From positions 62,001-126,000 of the forward strand of contig JAFYQF010000002.1 in assembly GCA_017559905.1 (NCBI GenBank): a stretch of 64,000 nucleotides of DNA. The letters are read 5' to 3'. Position numbers and translations under genes: made by a program. This DNA is from a bacterium. GTDB lineage: Bacteria; Cyanobacteriota; Vampirovibrionia; Gastranaerophilales; Gastranaerophilaceae. The notes beneath the pieces are model-generated. The model was not told where the DNA came from. It did no database searches and saw only the letters and a program-made list of their open reading frames with translations. This document shows positions 27,824-35,402 of this stretch, piece after piece (position 1 is the first letter of the stretch; every line of letters starts with the position of its first letter).

Positions 27824-28268
27824 TTGTTTGTATTTAATTGTATGTTTTGTATTTTTTCTATGGGTAGATTTATATTTTTCAACCCAAATCATTAGACAAC
27901 TAAACAGCGGGATGGTAATTTCTACAAAGGTTTTCGCACTTACTTTTGTAAAAAATTACGGTGCAGCATTTAGTATTCTTCAAGATTCTAGAGAATTGCT
28001 AATTATTTTATCTGTGGTAGCAATCACCCTATTATTTGGATATGTATTAAATAACCTAAAATCAATTTCACTAAAAAGCATATTCTTCATATCATTGCTT
28101 TCAGCAGGGATTGCTGGGAATTTACACGAAAGAATTGCTTACGGATACGTGAGAGATTTTTTTGAAATCCGAGCATTTAACTTCCCTGTTTTTAATATTT
28201 CTGATATATTTATAACTATCGGTGTAATCGCACTGATAATCCTCATTCTTATAAAGAAAACCAAATAA
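27804..28268 (+). CDS. lspA: Lipoprotein signal peptidase (signal peptidase II) with Glu at one catalytic position
   Basis: LspA cleaves signal peptides of prolipoproteins in the inner membrane. The product of about 154 residues has four membrane helices, 'FVKNYGAAFSI' (family NxGaaF) and 'AGIAGNLHERIAYGYVRDFFE' (family GGxxGNLxDRxxxGxVvDf). The second catalytic Asp is present in 'NISD' (about residue 134), but the first, in 'GNLxDR', is Glu109. I prefer the ATG at 27804, 6 bases after AGAGG, over the ATG at 27798. The gene sits within the end of the upstream exported-protein gene and before rluD. Confidence 0.88.
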   Translation: MHRQISSCLYLIVCFVFFLWVDLYFSTQIIRQLNSGMVISTKVFALTFVKNYGAAFSILQDSRELLIILSVVAITLLFGYVLNNLKSISLKSIFFISLLSAGIAGNLHERIAYGYVRDFFEIRAFNFPVFNISDIFITIGVIALIILILIKKTK

Positions 28269-28284
28269 ATCGGAAATAAACAAA

Positions 28285-29193
28285 ATGATATTCTTTGTTG
28301 ATGAAAATGATGAAAACATAAGACTTGACAGTTTTTTAACATCTGTCACTACTGATTTGTCACGTTCTAGATTACAATCTCTAATCAAATCAGGAGCGGT
28401 TAAAGTCAACAACTCCGACAAAAAACCATCTTACATAATTAAAGATGGTGACAAAATAGAATTAGAAATTCCCGAAAATGAAATTCTTAAAATTGAGCCA
28501 GAAAACATTTCACTAGATATCATTTGGGAAGATGAAAATATGCTTGTTGTAAACAAACCTTCAGGAATGCTTACACACCCAACAACCATTGAAAAAAGTG
28601 GGACTTTAGTCAATGCGCTTTTATATAAATATAACAACAATCTTTCTGACATTAACGGAGAATTCAGGAGAGGAATTCTTCACAGACTAGACAGAAATAC
28701 TTCTGGCTTATTAATGATTGCAAAAAACAACAAAACCCACGAATATTTAGCAGAAAAAATTAAAAACCACGAATTTACAAAAAAATATATAACAATTGTC
28801 AAAGGCAATTATCCACTTGATGAAGATATTATTGAATACCCAATCGGTAGACATCCTACCCAACCTCACAAAATGGCAGTTGTTGAGAACGGAAAAGAAA
28901 GTACGACAATAGTTAAAGTCATAAAACGATTTAAAGATGCTACACAGCTTGATGTAACTCTTATAACAGGAAGAACTCACCAAATCAGAGTACATTTAAG
29001 CAAAAAAGGACATCCTGTCTTTAACGACACGTTATACGGCGCAGGACAATCAAAAGTTAAAACTGAAGAACAAGTGTTACAATCGTATTACTTGAGGTTT
29101 ACAAAACCATTTTCTGATGAAATAATAGAGTTACAAATCGAACCTGATGAAAAAATTAAAAAAGTTATAAACTACTTGGAGAGTAAAAAATGA
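28285..29193 (+). CDS. rluD: RluA-family 23S rRNA pseudouridine synthase (RluD-like)
   Basis: Enzymes of this family isomerise uridine to pseudouridine in 23S rRNA. The 302-residue product has an N-terminal S4 RNA-binding domain ('ENIRLDSFLTS'), then the catalytic motif 'HRLDRNTSGLLMIAKN' with its Asp, and 'TGRTHQIRVHL'. Immediately after lspA, as in many bacteria. The exact target uridines are inferred from the RluD type. Confidence 0.92.
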   Translation: MIFFVDENDENIRLDSFLTSVTTDLSRSRLQSLIKSGAVKVNNSDKKPSYIIKDGDKIELEIPENEILKIEPENISLDIIWEDENMLVVNKPSGMLTHPTTIEKSGTLVNALLYKYNNNLSDINGEFRRGILHRLDRNTSGLLMIAKNNKTHEYLAEKIKNHEFTKKYITIVKGNYPLDEDIIEYPIGRHPTQPHKMAVVENGKESTTIVKVIKRFKDATQLDVTLITGRTHQIRVHLSKKGHPVFNDTLYGAGQSKVKTEEQVLQSYYLRFTKPFSDEIIELQIEPDEKIKKVINYLESKK

Positions 29194-29534
29194 AAAAATT
29201 ATACTATGTTTTTGTAACAATATTAATCGTTATTTTCACAGCATTAATTGTAGCATTCAACGGGGGAAACGGCACTGAATTCACAATGTTTGCATGGAAA
29301 GCAACTATTTCAACTCAATTATTAATCTTATGTAGTTTACTTATTGGTTTTGGAATTGGAATACTCTTTATGCTTCAATTCGTTATAAAAGGAAACTCAT
29401 CAATTAAAGCATACGAGAGACGACTAGAAAAGACATCTGTATCTAACGATTCTAGCACTGCAAAAATAAAAGTATTAGAAGCTAAAATTGAGGTTTTAGA
29501 AAAAGCTCTTGATGATGCTCTTAAAAATCAATAA
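29190..29534 (+). CDS. LapA/DUF1049-like membrane protein
   Basis: The 114-residue product has two membrane helices (about 5-22 and 43-65) with the 'FNGGNGTEFTMF' beta segment between them, as in the LapA (lipopolysaccharide assembly protein A, DUF1049) domain, and a C-terminal coiled coil. Its ATG overlaps the rluD stop (ATGA-type), so translation is coupled. Confidence 0.78.
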   Translation: MKKLYYVFVTILIVIFTALIVAFNGGNGTEFTMFAWKATISTQLLILCSLLIGFGIGILFMLQFVIKGNSSIKAYERRLEKTSVSNDSSTAKIKVLEAKIEVLEKALDDALKNQ

Positions 29535-29576
29535 CATACTAGCAAAAAATTTTATGTTTAGATTTTATTAGCTAAT

Positions 29577-30365
29577 ATGCGAATCCCGTCATTAGAGATT
29601 TTAAATATTATTAGAAGTCGGAGCTTAAAAGCTCCAAAGTTTGAGCTATTTAACGACTGCAAAATCATCTCAAAACTCAATGCCATTGACAAAATGGGCA
29701 ACTCTATTGAACTAAGAACTCATTATGGTACAGAATATTCTCTAACGCCTTGCTTTATCACAGAAATTTTCACAAAAGACTCTCCATACGCAGTCGGATA
29801 TAATACCTTTTCCATAGCGAAAAAAGACTTCGTTTTAAATGGGAATAGCATGCAGGTAAACAAAGAACTTCAAAAAAAATATGGATATGGAGAAGTTTTA
29901 CGTCTTGCAAGTATTATTGATTTACTTGAGAACTCTCTTGATAAAATTTCAATATTTGCACTCACCGAAGCAATTCCATTTCACCACAAATACAAATTCA
30001 AACCCAATATTCCCCTACGAAAAGATGAAATAGAAGATTTATTAATCAAAATTAGTAGACAAAGGAACCCAAAATTACAACAACATTCCCAAACTGCAAA
30101 AGGGATTCTTAATGAACTAATATACTACAACTTCGGAATGAGTAATAATAAATACACAAACCTAACAAAAAAAATAAACCTTTTAGTTAGTAATTATTTA
30201 AAAACTACAGAAAAAAACAACCTAGCTTGGGAATCTTCAATCTCTACATCTGGAGTATCTTTCAGAACTGATATAGAAATGGATTTAGATAGAAATTCAA
30301 TATATGAAAATAAAGATTTTTTCAATGAGAAATTTTTAGCACACGGAATTGATTATAAAATTTAG
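29577..30365 (+). CDS. Unknown soluble protein
   Basis: The 262-residue product is of unrecognised family. It has no signal peptide or membrane helix; the first 80 residues look beta-rich ('GNSIELRTHYGTEYSL'), the rest helical. No ribosome site precedes the ATG at 29577, and a weak TATTAG lies 5 bases before it, so initiation may be leaderless. The product is translated from its own unit after lapA and ends at a strong terminator. Confidence 0.65.
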   Translation: MRIPSLEILNIIRSRSLKAPKFELFNDCKIISKLNAIDKMGNSIELRTHYGTEYSLTPCFITEIFTKDSPYAVGYNTFSIAKKDFVLNGNSMQVNKELQKKYGYGEVLRLASIIDLLENSLDKISIFALTEAIPFHHKYKFKPNIPLRKDEIEDLLIKISRQRNPKLQQHSQTAKGILNELIYYNFGMSNNKYTNLTKKINLLVSNYLKTTEKNNLAWESSISTSGVSFRTDIEMDLDRNSIYENKDFFNEKFLAHGIDYKI

Positions 30366-30370
30366 ACATT

Positions 30371-30401
30371 AAAAAGCCCTGTTATAAAACAGGGCTTTTT
30401 T
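30371..30401. terminator. Bidirectional terminator
   Basis: AAAAAGCCCTGTT (30371-30383) pairs perfectly with AACAGGGCTTTTT (30388-30400). Confidence 0.93.
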
Positions 30402-30406
30402 AATTT

Positions 30407-30679
30407 TTAAGCTTCTTGATTTGCACCTTTTTGCTGGTTAATTAAATCTTGAAGTTTATCTCTTAATTCGTCGCCTTTTCTTTGCATATCAGAAACAACA
30501 TCATCCGCTTTTGATTGAATTTCTTTTACTGTTTCATCAGCACGGCGAAGGGTATCTCTAGCCGTATCTGCAATTAAAGCTCTTGTTTCTTCACCAGATT
30601 TTGGAGCAAGCAAAATACCTGCAATCGCACCAATTGCCCCACCTACCAAAAATCCTGCTAAAAATTTAGTTGCTGACAT
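30407..30679 (-). CDS. YtxH-domain protein
   Basis: The 90-residue product starts with a Gly/Ala-rich membrane segment 'FLVGGAIGAIAGILLAPKSGEETR', the YtxH signature, and continues as a charged amphipathic helix with repeated Asp/Lys spacing. Such proteins are general-stress or envelope-associated in other bacteria. A second copy lies at 31172 with a DUF948 gene between them, the pairing also seen in Firmicutes. Confidence 0.85.
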   Translation of the reverse strand: MSATKFLAGFLVGGAIGAIAGILLAPKSGEETRALIADTARDTLRRADETVKEIQSKADDVVSDMQRKGDELRDKLQDLINQQKGANQEA

Positions 30680-30785
30680 AATTAATTACTCCTTTACTGT
30701 TTAATTCGGTCTACTTTAGCTAATATACCTGATATTTGACTCTCATTTTAAGCATTTATTTTAAGAAAATTATTCTCTTTAAGTG

Positions 30786-31151
30786 CTATCTTTTATTTTT
30801 TGAGAACAAGCCCATCACGGTAACAAATCCTTTCATTAATCCACCAAACAAAGAATCTGAAAGCATTTTTGTCTTACCTAAAGTTTTTTCTACTGCATTT
30901 TTAAAGCTGTCTACATTTTTGTCAGTATTTCTTATAAGTTCATTTACCGAATGTAATGTTTCATTAATTTCCTGCAATGTAGGCTTTAATTCAGTATTAA
31001 TCAAAATTGATGTTTCATTTACATTTTTAGATAAAGCTGACAAATCAATCAGTAATTTCACCAAAAAACCACCAACCACTAGAACTACAAACCCTGTAGC
31101 CCAAGCTAAAAATGTCAACCCATTATTCAATGCTATTTGTGAATATTCCAT
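30786..31151 (-). CDS. DUF948-family membrane protein
   Basis: The 121-residue product has one N-terminal membrane helix (about 14-36) and a long helical coiled-coil region 'SALSKNVNETSILINTELKPTLQEINETL', which fits DUF948. It lies between two YtxH-domain genes on the same strand. Function unknown; probably an envelope-anchored coiled coil. Confidence 0.78.
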   Translation of the reverse strand: MEYSQIALNNGLTFLAWATGFVVLVVGGFLVKLLIDLSALSKNVNETSILINTELKPTLQEINETLHSVNELIRNTDKNVDSFKNAVEKTLGKTKMLSDSLFGGLMKGFVTVMGLFSKNKR

Positions 31152-31171
31152 TTATTTAGTTTCCTTTTTAT

Positions 31172-31492
31172 TTAGTAATCAAATTCAGAAGCTTCTGAAC
31201 CCAAATCTTCTAGTTCTTTAGCTTTCAAAAGTTTCTTTGATTTTACCATATTGTTGTATTTTCTAAATTGTCTTTCTAGCTTATATTTCATCAAGTCCAC
31301 ATTTTCCATAGCTTGACGTTTAGCTTCAGCAATAGCTGGAGAATGTTTTTCATATAATTCACAAGCTGCGTCTTTTAATTCTTTTCTTGATTCTTCACCT
31401 GGTTTTGGAGCGAATAAAACGCCCGCAACAAGCCCACCAACAACACCTGCTAATAAGCCCATACCAAACATTAAGGATTTATTCTTACTCAT
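31172..31492 (-). CDS. YtxH-domain protein, second copy
   Basis: The 106-residue product has 'FGMGLLAGVVGGLVAGVLFAPKPGEESR' near the N terminus, the YtxH membrane segment and 'APKPGEE' motif, then a charged helix rich in Lys and Glu. It lies 20 bases upstream of the DUF948 gene, so the two are cotranscribed. Confidence 0.83.
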   Translation of the reverse strand: MSKNKSLMFGMGLLAGVVGGLVAGVLFAPKPGEESRKELKDAACELYEKHSPAIAEAKRQAMENVDLMKYKLERQFRKYNNMVKSKKLLKAKELEDLGSEASEFDY

Positions 31493-31555
31493 AATTTACC
31501 TCTTCTTTCGTTGATATACTAATTATAGCATTACTTTTAAAATTTGACAAGATTA

Positions 31556-31915
31556 TTAAGCCGAAAGCCTGTCCCAGACTTCTTTTACAAACAATGCACC
31601 CTGACAAACCTGAACAATTCTTCTACTTTTATGTTTAAATACAAAAATCGCCAAATACAAAGCGCCTGTGACAACAGCTCCCGCAATATAACGATTTCGC
31701 TTCTTATTCAAAATATCAAAGAAAGAATCCTTCTTCTCTTTAACCAAATGAATACCACCTCTAGCGCCAACCAAAGCTTTTTCCAGCTGCGGTTTCAATG
31801 CAACAACTTCTTTTTGCAGTTTTTTCACGGCTCTGTCCGCTTGGACAATTTTTGAAATCAAAGTCCACACAATAATCAATTCAGCTATAAAAATTGTTGC
31901 AATAAATAAAAACAT
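31556..31915 (-). CDS. Unknown small membrane protein
   Basis: The 119-residue product has a membrane helix at about 3-20, a coiled coil (25-60) and a second hydrophobic segment (75-93). AAGAAG precedes the ATG. Its position upstream of the YtxH/DUF948 genes on the same strand suggests one envelope-stress unit. No family is recognised. Confidence 0.65.
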   Translation of the reverse strand: MFLFIATIFIAELIIVWTLISKIVQADRAVKKLQKEVVALKPQLEKALVGARGGIHLVKEKKDSFFDILNKKRNRYIAGAVVTGALYLAIFVFKHKSRRIVQVCQGALFVKEVWDRLSA

Positions 31916-31995
31916 TTTAAATATTTCTTCTTTTGTATTATATTTGAATTATAAAGTATTTAAGAGAGATTTGAAATACGCCTAAAGGACTATTT

Positions 31996-33339
31996 ATGAT
32001 AGACAAATTGAGATTTTACACATCACTAATTTTGGCAAGAATGGCGTTCTTGGGAATTAAAACATTCTCAAAATCAGAAGGAACATCATTTGCAGGAATG
32101 ATTGTTTTTAAATTCTATCCAAAATTTCTTACCCACTGCAAAAATTACATAAAAGAAAAAAGTATCACAGTAACTGGCACAAACGGGAAAACAACAACTT
32201 CGGGTTTAATCTCACACATTATAGAAAACGCTAACCAAAAGGTTATCCACAACCTCAAAGGCGCAAATATGTTAACGGGCATAATCAATGTTTTCGCACT
32301 AAATCTTTCACCTTTCAAAAGCTTTGATTATGCTGTAATTGAAGCTGATGAAGCTTACCTTACAAAGGTATATGACTATATGGCTTTTGACTATTTAGTT
32401 GTTACAAACTTATTTAGAGATCAACTTGACCGATATGGCGAGATTTCAACAACTGCAAACTATATCAAAAACGCTATCAGCAAAAACCCAAAACTTAAAT
32501 TAGTATTAAACGCTGACGATCCTTTAGTTTCAACGTTCAACACTACAGAAAGCGCAGTATTTTATGGTTTTGAAGATGTTCAATTTGACTGCAACTATGA
32601 TGAACACTCAAAATCACCATCAGAAATTTTCAATTGTACTTGCAATAGCGCATTAGAATACAACAAAAGATTTTTCGCACAACAAGGACATTATTATTGC
32701 CCTAAATGCGGATATCAACGTCCAAAATGCGATTATAGCGCTCGTGCTATAATCCACAACGATTATTCAGAAATAAAAATTTCAAACAATGAAATTGAAT
32801 ATGATTTCAGAGTGAATCTTGTAGGATTATACAATGCTTACAACGCACTAGCAGCAATCTCTCTAGCTTTTGAATTAGGTTTAAACCAAGCAGAAATTCA
32901 AAAAGCCCTAAACAGTTTCAAATCAATGTTCGGCAGAGCTGAAAAGAGGACTATTGAGGGCAGACAAACATTAATCCAATTAATCAAAAACCCAACAGGT
33001 GCAAGCGAAGTTTTAAAAACCGTTGACCTGAATTCAACAATACTAATCGCAATTAACGATGAATATGCCGATGGGCGTGATATGAGTTGGCTATGGGATA
33101 GCAATTTTGAGAAACTAAAAGATGCAAACAAAAAAATAATAGTGTCAGGAAAGCGTGCAAATGACGTCGCTGTTCGCCTAAAATATGCGGGAGTAGACAC
33201 AAACAATATAATCATTGAGCCTGATATAGAAAAATCAATAACACGTATACTTGAGAGCTCAAAAGTTGGTGACAATATTACAATATTGCCGTCATACACA
33301 GCTTTACTAAAAATAAACAAACTAAAACTAAAAAAATAG
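31996..33339 (+). CDS. murT: MurT-like Mur ligase (DUF1727), lipid II isoglutaminyl synthase subunit
   Basis: MurT with the glutaminase GatD amidates the D-Glu of lipid II to D-isoglutamine. The 447-residue product has the ATP loop 'TGTNGKTTTSG', 'EADEAYLTKVYDY', 'LFRDQLDRYGE' and an inserted Cys4 zinc ribbon ('NCTC..CPKCGYQRPKC') that is characteristic of MurT, then the DUF1727 tail with 'IAINDEYADGRDMSWLWD'. It lies 13 bases before pdxJ; no gatD is adjacent or elsewhere in the window. Confidence 0.9.
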   Translation: MIDKLRFYTSLILARMAFLGIKTFSKSEGTSFAGMIVFKFYPKFLTHCKNYIKEKSITVTGTNGKTTTSGLISHIIENANQKVIHNLKGANMLTGIINVFALNLSPFKSFDYAVIEADEAYLTKVYDYMAFDYLVVTNLFRDQLDRYGEISTTANYIKNAISKNPKLKLVLNADDPLVSTFNTTESAVFYGFEDVQFDCNYDEHSKSPSEIFNCTCNSALEYNKRFFAQQGHYYCPKCGYQRPKCDYSARAIIHNDYSEIKISNNEIEYDFRVNLVGLYNAYNALAAISLAFELGLNQAEIQKALNSFKSMFGRAEKRTIEGRQTLIQLIKNPTGASEVLKTVDLNSTILIAINDEYADGRDMSWLWDSNFEKLKDANKKIIVSGKRANDVAVRLKYAGVDTNNIIIEPDIEKSITRILESSKVGDNITILPSYTALLKINKLKLKK

Positions 33340-33352
33340 AAAGAGGTAAATA

Positions 33353-34063
33353 ATGCTTTTAGGAGTAAATATTGATCACGTTGCAACATTAAGAAACGCA
33401 AGAGGCGGAATAGAACCTAGCGTAATTGATGCAGCAAGAATTGCAGAAGAAAACGGCGCTACATCTATTACAACTCACTTAAGAGAAGATAGAAGACACA
33501 TTAAAGATGAAGATGTTTACACGCTTACTAAAACATTAAAAACAAAACTAAACCTCGAAATGGCGATGGCAGAAGATATTCAAAAAATAGCTTTGGAAAT
33601 TAAACCTCACTCAATTTGCCTTGTTCCAGAAAAAAGACAAGAAATCACAACAGAAGGCGGACTAGATGTTGCTGGACAACTTGACAAAGTAACCAAATTC
33701 ATTAAACCTTTATTAGATGCAGGCATCATTGTTAGTTTGTTTATTGACCCAGATTCAGAACAAGTAAAAGCCTCTGCAAAAACTGGTGCTCAATATATCG
33801 AAATGCACACTGGAACATATTCTGAAACTTTTGGCACAGAAAAAGAAGAAGCTGAATTCCTAAAACTTAAAAACGCTGCAAAATTAGCACAATCACTAGG
33901 CTTAACTGTAAACGCTGGTCACGGCTTAAATTACGAAAACGTTCACAGAATGCACGAAATTGAAGGTTTGTACGAACTAAATATAGGTCACTCAATTATC
34001 TCACGTGCAGTTTTCACTGGATTACCAGAAGCTGTTAGCAAGATGAAAGAACTTATTAAATAA
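33353..34063 (+). CDS. pdxJ: Pyridoxine 5'-phosphate synthase
   Basis: PdxJ condenses 3-amino-2-oxopropyl phosphate with deoxyxylulose 5-phosphate to pyridoxine 5'-phosphate (DXP-dependent B6 route). The 236-residue TIM barrel starts 'LLGVNIDHVATLRNARGG' and has 'ITTHLREDRRHI', 'EMAMAED', 'IEMHTGTYS' and 'VNAGHGLNYENV'. AAAGAGG gives the ribosome site. Confidence 0.97.
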   Translation: MLLGVNIDHVATLRNARGGIEPSVIDAARIAEENGATSITTHLREDRRHIKDEDVYTLTKTLKTKLNLEMAMAEDIQKIALEIKPHSICLVPEKRQEITTEGGLDVAGQLDKVTKFIKPLLDAGIIVSLFIDPDSEQVKASAKTGAQYIEMHTGTYSETFGTEKEEAEFLKLKNAAKLAQSLGLTVNAGHGLNYENVHRMHEIEGLYELNIGHSIISRAVFTGLPEAVSKMKELIK

Positions 34064-34070
34064 AGGAAAA

Positions 34071-34388
34071 ATGATGAAATCTAAAGAAGAAATTATAGAA
34101 GAAATGCAACAAGTTGCAGAGCAAATGCGCCTTGATGATATAGAAGAAAATCCAGACGTAATCAACGATTACTTTGACTGTGCATGTTGCGGACAATACA
34201 AATGTCTTGCAGGTTCTATCCAATACGGGCAATACAGACTTTGCAACGATTGTGTGCTTATTGCAGAAACCAGTTTTGCACTAAACAAAATAAAAGATAT
34301 TCAAGAATTAATCGACGCAATGGAAGACAATCGCCTTGAAGGTATGTGCGAATTCTTGAAACAAGAAGAACAAAGAAAACTTAATTAA
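34071..34388 (+). CDS. Small zinc-ribbon-like protein
   Basis: The 105-residue product has a CxxC pair in 'FDCACCGQYKC' and another in 'RLCNDC', spaced as in a zinc ribbon, with acidic helices on both sides. It follows pdxJ by 7 bases with an AAAGGA ribosome site. Function unknown. Confidence 0.7.
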   Translation: MMKSKEEIIEEMQQVAEQMRLDDIEENPDVINDYFDCACCGQYKCLAGSIQYGQYRLCNDCVLIAETSFALNKIKDIQELIDAMEDNRLEGMCEFLKQEEQRKLN

Positions 34389-34396
34389 AATCATTT

Positions 34397-34482
34397 AACT
34401 AACACTTAAGCGTGTCTTTTTTACACTTAACTAATACTTAAGTGTAACTTGCGTTTTCAAAAAACTAATACTAAAGTATTAC
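34397..34482. repeat. Three operator-like 20-bp palindromic repeats
   Basis: AACTAACACTTAAGCGTGTC (34397-34416), AACTAATACTTAAGTGTAAC (34429-34448) and AACTAATACTAAAGTATTAC (34463-34482) are direct repeats, each an imperfect palindrome, with starts 32 and 34 bases apart (about three helix turns). TTACACTTA/TAAGTGTAA and TAATACT/AGTATTA are perfect arms. They end 7 bases before a TTTACA that could be a -35 box. They look like a cooperative repressor or activator site; the factor is unknown. Confidence 0.65.
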
Positions 34483-34488
34483 ATTTTC

Positions 34489-34516
34489 TTTACATAATAG
34501 TTATAAATAATAATAT
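34489..34516 (+). promoter_or_regulatory. Candidate promoter of the structured RNA upstream of rex
   Basis: TTTACA (34489-34494), a 16-base spacer and TAATAT (34511-34516) could start transcription near 34523, directly after the repeat array. The -10 match is poor, so this is tentative. Confidence 0.35.
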
Positions 34517-34736
34517 CTTGGGTATATATATTATATCAAAACAAGATATCCAATGTGCTTAATAAAAAGTTTTGTTTTCATTAACCCCGACATTAGCTTG
34601 CTTTGGCAGAAGTGCAACCATTAATATTTGCAGTGCGGTTGCTGCCACGACCGCGCTCCTTAATATATCAGACTAACCAAAGATATTTTTTGCTAATCAT
34701 ATAAGGACTGAGCGGAGTGACTTCCGCTCTTTTTAT
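34512..34736 (+). ncRNA. Candidate structured RNA or rex leader ending in a terminator
   Basis: This non-coding stretch has strong pairing potential. AATATCTTGG (34512-34521) can close with CCAAAGATATT (34677-34687), one bulge; ATATATTA (34526-34533) with TAATATAT (34661-34668); AGTGCGGT (34632-34639) with ACCGCGCT (34650-34657). Competing folds exist: ATATCTTG with CAAGATAT (34542-34549), and GCAACC/GGCA (34614, 34605) with GGTTGCTGCC (34637-34646). It ends in a terminator hairpin. Size and rod shape recall 6S RNA, while alternative folds recall a riboswitch; neither is shown. SRP RNA, tmRNA and RNase P motifs are absent. Confidence 0.4.
34710..34736 (+). terminator. Terminator just before rex
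   Basis: GAGCGGA (34710-34716) pairs with TCCGCTC (34723-34729) and TTTTTATTTTA follows. It ends the candidate RNA 20 bases before the rex start. Confidence 0.8.
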
Positions 34737-34743
34737 TTTAGTG

Positions 34744-34749
34744 TATAAT
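34744..34749 (+). promoter_or_regulatory. rex -10 box, six bases before ATG
   Basis: A perfect TATAAT ends 6 bases before the rex ATG (34756), predicting transcription from the start codon itself. No good -35 is seen; the preceding terminator occupies that place. Confidence 0.5.
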
Positions 34750-34755
34750 GAAGAT

Positions 34756-35370
34756 ATGGATAAGAAGATTTCAGAGAAAGTAATCAACCGTTTAACGCTT
34801 TATCATTACATTTTAGACGATTACGAAAAAAAAGACATTGAATTCATTGCGAGTAATCAGATGGCGTCACTATTGAATATTGACGATTCACAAGTTCGCA
34901 AAGATATTAGTATCCTAAACAATTCTGGCAAAGGTCGAGTTGGTTACATCGTAAAAGAACTAAAAAAATCAATTGAAACGACATTGGGTTTTGCAAAAAC
35001 CAAGAATGCCTTTATTATCGGAGCAGGAAACTTGGGAATGGCGCTTGCAAAATACGACAACTTTACCAATTACGGTTTAAATATCGTTGCGTTATTTGAC
35101 AACGACGACAAAAAAATTGGCAAAACGATTAATAACAAACTTGTATTAGACATTGAAAAACTACCAAACTTAAGCAAAAAATCAGGAGTCGACATTGCAA
35201 TTCTGACAGTCCCACGAGAATACGCACAAATTATGGCTGATTTCCTAGTACAAGCTAACATCAAGTATATTTGGAATTTCACACCTGCAGTATTATCAGT
35301 TCCAAAAGACGTACAAGTTTGGAACGAAAATTTGATGGGTAATTTCCTACAATTTACATACAATATTTAG
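34756..35370 (+). CDS. rex: Redox-sensing transcriptional repressor Rex
   Basis: Rex is a dimeric repressor that senses the NADH/NAD ratio and controls fermentation and respiration genes. The 204-residue product has an N-terminal winged helix ('LTLYHYILDDY', 'SQVRKDISILNNSGKGRVGY') and a Rossmann domain with 'IIGAGNLGMALAKY' and 'FDNDDKKIGK'. I choose the ATG at 34756, where the family begins. A Rex site (TTGTGAA-N4-TTCACAA) is not visible upstream. Confidence 0.93.
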   Translation: MDKKISEKVINRLTLYHYILDDYEKKDIEFIASNQMASLLNIDDSQVRKDISILNNSGKGRVGYIVKELKKSIETTLGFAKTKNAFIIGAGNLGMALAKYDNFTNYGLNIVALFDNDDKKIGKTINNKLVLDIEKLPNLSKKSGVDIAILTVPREYAQIMADFLVQANIKYIWNFTPAVLSVPKDVQVWNENLMGNFLQFTYNI

Positions 35371-35402
35371 CAAAAATATTCTTGCCTGAACTTTAAAATA
35401 TT

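Noticed and set aside
34397-34482. Rex operator in front of rex
   Set aside because: The repeats do not match TTGTGAA-N4-TTCACAA; the core is ACTTAAGT.
34512-34736. SRP RNA, tmRNA or RNase P RNA in the rex upstream region
   Set aside because: The conserved SRP tetraloop region (GGTCAGG..GGAAGG..AGCAGCC), the tRNA-like tmRNA ends and the RNase P GAGGAAAGTCC motif are all absent.
34717-34755. Upstream start of rex at 34717
   Set aside because: It lies within the terminator hairpin and before the -10 box; the family begins at the ATG at 34756.
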